A stretch of DNA of 64,000 nucleotides, from positions 2,508,511 to 2,572,510 of the forward strand of contig OZ007515.1 in the NCBI GenBank assembly GCA_963931865.1. Direction: 5' to 3'. Source of the stretch: Axinella damicornis (lineage: Eukaryota > Porifera > Demospongiae > Axinellida > Axinellidae). The position numbers were made by a program, and so were the translations under genes. Below, piece by piece: positions 60,201 to 64,000 of this stretch. The notes beneath the pieces were generated by a model. It was not told the origin of the DNA, did no database searches, and worked only from the letters and a program-made list of their open reading frames with translations. Within the stretch, counting starts at the first letter, position 1; each line of letters starts with the position of its first letter.

Positions 60201-62465
60201 GATGGCAGGAACCCATAATGAGAAGGAGTGTCTAACTACGATAACATCCTGGTCTAACAGGGCTTGTTCTGTGCGCTGGATCGTGTTACAATTACTCCAA
60301 ATAAGGGCATGTTTCAGTTAAAACAGTGCTGTTCTATGGCTATAATGCCAAGTTGGACACTCCTTCTTGTTATGGGCTCCTGACGATGGTATCATATGCT
60401 ATATGCAAAAATGTCTATAGATTGGAAGATCACTAACATAAATTGTATCTATTCATGTGTCGAAAAAGTATGAGAACCCACCACTTGACGTCGCTTACCA
60501 TCACACGAAATTGTGGTGACAGGCTGCCGATGTCCTCTCAACAGTGGGGCCATATTATAAATGCCCAGTCTCCAGTGGTCAACCAAGGTGTGGGCCTTCG
60601 TGTACACCAGTTTCCACTTGCAGAGTGGGGGGAGGGAACCCCAGCAGGGAGAGAGGGGAGGGGACTTGTAACGAGGAGAGGTGGGATGCTTGTTCTCTAT
60701 CAGATCCGGGGAAGGGAGCTCAGCAAACTTCAGGTAGTTTCTTTGTTTGCATAGTCGGTGCCTAATGTGAGATAGAGGAGTAAGAAGGCATATAATAGGG
60801 TTGAAGCACCCACATATGAACTGTATACGTATAAATCACTAGCTATAGATTGTTCTTTGCGTGGAGGCCTGGGAACGAGGCTAGTGTAGTTCTGTGTTGG
60901 CATGGACAACAGTATGACATTACTTTGGATCACCCTCTATCACTGCCCTTGGCTGGATTGACTCGAGGACAATACTGTCTCCACTACTCCTTTCTCACCA
61001 GAGGATGTCTCTGTTGGTCATCCCCCTCCACCTGTGGCAGCACTGGGCAGCTGTGCACAGTGAGGGAGCGTCCAGGTAGGAGAGGACTTTGTCCGCCAGC
61101 TCCTCTGGGAGGTCGGAAACAATGTCGAAGGAAAGCAGCTGCTTCATCTCATAAAAGAGACGTTGCAGCTGCCAGTGCTGGGAGGGGTATAAGCAGTATA
61201 CATTTTATAATAATGCTGTAATGTAAGATATATAGAGGCAAAAGGAATTTCATTGCGGTACATACAAATTTTTTAACCCTACAGGTCTCATTTTCAACAG
61301 ACTCTCATTTCAGTTCCCTCAGTTCTATAGGGTGATTAACTGATGGGCCATTTCTACCAAAAATGGACCAATCAACCAAAATTGGTATACATTGCACTAG
61401 GTATGGATATGTGAATGAGATATGAAGCTGGGAATTGTGCCATTGTGGTCAGCATAAAAAGGGCTTTCAAATGATACCCTTAAAACGATTTTTAAACTCA
61501 GTCACATTTTTGTCAAAAATCGCAGTCGGCCAAAGGCTATAATCCATGGTTTTTTTGTGATTTAGGGTCAAAATTCAACCAACAGCAAAACAGACATCAT
61601 TGGAATGCTCCTTTCATGCTGATCACAACGGTGCAAATCCCAGCTTTGTATCTCCTTCCTAGCCCAAGATACCTAGTGTAGTAGTGTGCTAGAGCTGCAG
61701 TCCCATGCAGGCCTTTTATATAAATATCTATATAGCTATAGCTATGCATCCAGTTTTTGATCGCTTACTGCATATACTGTAATGAATCAAATACTGGAGG
61801 TGTAGGTCTGGGAACGAGGCTATATACATGTATGTTTGCCCCCAGGACGCCCTTCACAACACATGTAGCAAACATTAACATCTTTGCTGGCTTCACTGTG
61901 TGCCCTTGGTGTGCTCTCACTCATCGGTGCACCAGGAGTGCTGTTTCAGCCAATTTTGGTTCATTGTTCCATTTTTGGCAGGTATGGCACTAGCCTCGTT
62001 CCCAGGCGCTCGGTAATTAGTAAACCTACAGAACACGAGCGCTGTTTGAGTGTTTCTGCCAATTTTGGCTTAATTGACATGCCATCATTGGTAGAAAAAT
62101 GACGGTTTCCAAAATGTGCCAGCTTTGGCATGACATGAATATACCTGGCATGGCATGCACCGCAGTACCTACAAGCTAGTGTTTTATGACTCCAGAATCG
62201 TGCAGTGGTACTCACAGTACACTCATTCATACGTACGCCTGTCTATACAACCCGGTACCCTTACGTACCCAGGGCCTTGTACAGTAGCGCCACAATCCAT
62301 ATACATGAATAGCACATGCAGCTGTTGTTATCCTGCCCCTCCCCCCACTAGTACGTAGCCAACCTCGACGTTCTGTAGGAGCTGCAGGATCAAGTCATGC
62401 TTCTGCTCTCCGTTTAACAAGCAAAACTGCTGCACTATCTTCGTCTGCAGACCCACAGCAGACAT
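57298..62465 (-). CDS. F-box / seven-WD40 protein, FBXW7-like
   Basis: Twelve exons read by hand: 62465-62364, 61177-60999, 60761-60499, 60159-60041, 59764-59691, 59582-59505, 59305-59233, 58658-58547, 57932-57808, 57724-57649, 57506-57391 and 57345-57298. The coding sum is 1365 bases (454 residues plus stop) with all phases consistent. Exon 1 encodes a dimerisation-like helix, and exon 2 an F-box (FDIVSDLPEELADKVLSYLD). Exon 3 has the linker KWKLVYTKAHTLVDHWRLG, as in FBXW7. Seven WD repeats follow (for example LLVSGSGDNTARLW, GGCDCSVRVWD, SGSWDCTLRVWD, ASGSADSTVRLW). Such proteins bring phosphorylated substrates to SCF ubiquitin ligases. The intron after exon 10 appears to use a GC donor (ACAG/GCATGT). 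The last exon is the least certain. Human FBXW7 has eight repeats, so the exact orthologue is open. Confidence 0.85.
59899..60001. repeat. TAGYCTCG-related element in F-box gene intron
   Basis: AGTCTCAGCCCCAGACCCAA pairs with TTGGGTCTGGGACTA, and the core carries ATCACTTCCAGTGTCATG and GATCCGCACTGGGGTTGG. It is the same subtype as 3432-3508. Confidence 0.75.
60206..60382. mobile_element. CAGGAGCCCATAA foldback element, copy 2
   Basis: CAGGAACCCATAATGAGAAG at the left pairs with CTTGTTATGGGCTCCTG at the right. It is related to 28855-29107. Confidence 0.75.
60866..60886. repeat. solo right end of a TAGYCTCG element
   Basis: GGCCTGGGAACGAGGCTAG is present without a matching left end nearby. 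Confidence 0.6.
61393..61678. mobile_element. CTAGGTAT-type MITE, copy 2, in F-box gene intron 1
   Basis: It is inverted relative to the copy at 11025-11314. The shared interior includes AATGAGATATGAAGCTGGGA and CCAAAGGCTATAATCCATGG. Confidence 0.8.
61751..61822. repeat. partial TAGYCTCG element
   Basis: The inner arms (TTTTTGATCGCTTACTG against AATGAATCAAATACTGG) and the right end GGTCTGGGAACGAGGCTAT are present. The left end is missing or diverged. Confidence 0.55.
61989..62007. repeat. solo left end of a TAGYCTCG element
   Basis: CTAGCCTCGTTCCCAGGCG stands alone within sequence related to 11610-11770. Confidence 0.55.
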
Positions 62466-62802
62466 GACTCGCGAGAATACACAGTGGTTTGCAAAATTAA
62501 ATTATAGCCGGTCAATGCAAGGGACTTCCCCTTCTTCAGAAGGCCAGCCCATTTGATTGCTCTGAGATTGCCATGGCGCTCACACATGCACAGGATGGAC
62601 TTGGCATGTATGATGTATGACTTACTAGGCAGTGGGGTGTCTGTCATAGAAGGCTAAGAAGTGACTTATCGTTGGCATGCCAAAGTTTCATGATAATAAT
62701 ATTCCAGACATTGACGAACAAAGTACAAAACTATATTATTGAAAATCACCTACTACCTGTGCTAGCTGGTCTGTAGTCTTTCACACTCCAGAGAAAGTGG
62801 AA

Positions 62803-63744
62803 TCAAAAACATTGGAATTCTGCCCACACTGGACAGTGGTCTGACACTGTACTACCTGCATTTCCCAGGGTGCTAGCTTCAGTGTGTAGGCCTTCACGGA
62901 TCACACCGTACCGACTACTGTACTTTCCCTTGCTAACTGCAGAGCTGACCCAGATATTGTCATAGCTCTGATTTCCCTTCAGGTTCTGTGCACTGATATT
63001 CGTGGGAACGTCCGACGGTAGGAGGTGGGTGTAGCCAGAATTACGCAGTTCATTGAAACCTAGTCAAAGGAAGAAAACTGTACTCACTAACATTAGTAGC
63101 TTTGTTCCCCAGGTCTGCACGCCGCTTTTGGTTGCACGAAAGAACGCGGAGGGCTTAGTATGTTTCCTCACGTGTGTGACGTCAAGGTTAGAAAGAACGT
63201 ACCACGTAACTTACCACACGTATCTAGCTAGTGGGGGGCAACTGTCATATACACCAAGTGTTGAACATGTAGTTGGCTGGACAATAAGTGAAACTTTGCT
63301 TTTTTGTTCTGAAAAATGTTGCCATTTGTCGATTACATCATGCTCACATGAGGAAACATAACAGGCTCTCCCTGCTTTAACATACTGCAAGCGGCAAGGC
63401 GGGAGCCTGGGAACGAGGCTATGAGATTAGAGCATCTATGCTGAGATCAGCTTGCTACTACATGTAACTCGACCCTGGTAAAATTAAAACTAACATCCCT
63501 GGCACTCAAAGCAAACGATTTTAAGTATGGCCCGGTGGGGAGAAAGGAATGACGACAAGCCAGTTGATTAAAATTTTAGATCAAAGGATCTCAGCATTCT
63601 TTATACCACATCAAAGAGAAACAGGCCTGGGAGGAACTCTGAGTACGCTAACAAGTTAACAAGTTCGTCTGCTCAATAGGCATGACTTACATTCGTTGTC
63701 TGGGCCCATGTTGAAGTCACCCAGGACAATCACATCCATAAGAC
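62803..63744 (-). CDS. EEPD1: EEPD1-like endonuclease/exonuclease/phosphatase, C-terminal exons (runs off window)
   Basis: Two exons are visible on the minus strand: 63744-63691 and 63059-62803 (stop TGA). They are joined by a GT-AG intron in phase 1. The first encodes VIVLGDFNMGPDNE, with the Gly-Asp-Phe-Asn motif of the DNase I-like fold. The second has TNISAQNLKGNQSYDNIWVS, YGVIREGL and finally VSDHCPVWAEFQ, the Ser-Asp-His catalytic motif. The spacing and the segments TNIS...LKG, DNIW and REGL fit EEPD1, a replication-fork nuclease. Earlier exons lie beyond position 64000 or under the repeat at the end. The stop is 338 bases upstream of the F-box gene start, in the same orientation. Confidence 0.75.
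63400..63422. repeat. solo right end of a TAGYCTCG element in the EEPD1-like intron
   Basis: GGGAGCCTGGGAACGAGGCTAT is seen without a left partner. Confidence 0.55.
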
Positions 63745-63822
63745 CTGTAGTACCAGAGCATCACGGTACGTATAGCTAGTCAATCTGTGGCCACTAAGTG
63801 TATAAACAAAAGATTCGATGTG

Positions 63823-64000
63823 TTAGTCTCAGTTCCAGACCCAAGTGGATCGTTTCCAGTATCACATGGATCCGCGCTGGGGTTGTTGGATCTGGGAGCG
63901 TGTGATGCTAAAAGTGATCCGTGCTGGGGTTGTTGGATCTGGGACCGTGTGATGCTAAAAGTGATCCGCGCTGGGGTTGTTGGATCTGGGACCGTGTGAT
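63823..64000. repeat. TAGYCTCG-related element continuing into a 47-bp tandem repeat (cut by window end)
   Basis: The left end TTAGTCTCAGTTCCAGACCC is followed by ATCCGCGCTGGGGTTGTTGG, then by units of about 47 bp with GCTAAAAGTGATCC, GCTGGGGTTGTTGGATCTGG and GACCGTGTGAT. Two and a half units are visible. Confidence 0.85.

Noticed and set aside
62500..62666. Extra 5' exon of the F-box gene (frames around MCERHGNLRAIKWAG and MPTISHFLAFYD)
   Set aside because: Reading phases do not join to the exon at 62444, while an ATG at 62465 is directly in frame with the dimerisation-like helix.

Overview
The window is animal (eukaryotic) genomic DNA. Its genes are split by many short GT-AG introns, and most intergenic and intronic space is filled by small inverted-repeat elements. 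The gene content (WDR25, glucose-6-phosphate isomerase, an RNF151/NRDP1-like E3 ligase, Frizzled-class receptors, a mucin-type WxxW protein, GT92 glycosyltransferases, an F-box/WD40 protein and an EEPD1-like nuclease) is metazoan. Frizzled-like receptors without a recognisable C-terminal Lys-Thr-x3-Trp motif suggest an early-branching animal, most probably a sponge. That assignment is an inference.

Layout: 676-1661 (+) is the 5' part of WDR25, cut by a 200-base assembly gap. 2324-17576 (+) is glucose-6-phosphate isomerase in 21 exons. Intron 13 of GPI holds a complete two-exon gene on the opposite strand (12681-13553) for a secreted protein with two WxxW domains. 18985-19857 (-) is a RING/TRAF-type zinc-finger E3 ligase. 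21356-22789 (+) is a type II membrane fucosyltransferase-like enzyme with a tandem-repeat stem. 26516-30260 (+) is a six-exon Frizzled-class receptor (copy A).

32.2-40.3 kb holds duplicated GT92 glycosyltransferase genes: a frameshifted copy (32726-34236), an intact copy (38236-39837) and an inverted fragment (36.0-36.7 kb), mixed with foldback repeats. 40.5-43.9 kb holds remnants of a non-LTR retrotransposon and a Ty3/Gypsy element. 44.4-56 kb is a decayed tandem duplication in which each unit carries a Frizzled-class receptor and a GT92 fragment: receptor B (44717-47278) looks intact and receptor C (50216-52904) is a pseudogene. Comparing the two units exposes two clean transposon insertions with their empty sites. 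57298-62465 (-) is a 12-exon F-box/WD40 gene. 62803-63744 (-) is the 3' end of an EEPD1-like gene that runs off the window.

GPI acts in glycolysis and gluconeogenesis. The E3 ligase and the F-box protein point to ubiquitylation. The receptors and the two glycosyltransferase families form a cell-surface gene neighbourhood, but a functional link between them is only a hypothesis. The repeat landscape is dominated by one family of short elements ending in TAG(T/C)CTCG...CGAG(A/G)CTA, with about two dozen copies. Two minisatellites (46-bp and about 47-bp units) appear to have grown from the ends of such elements.
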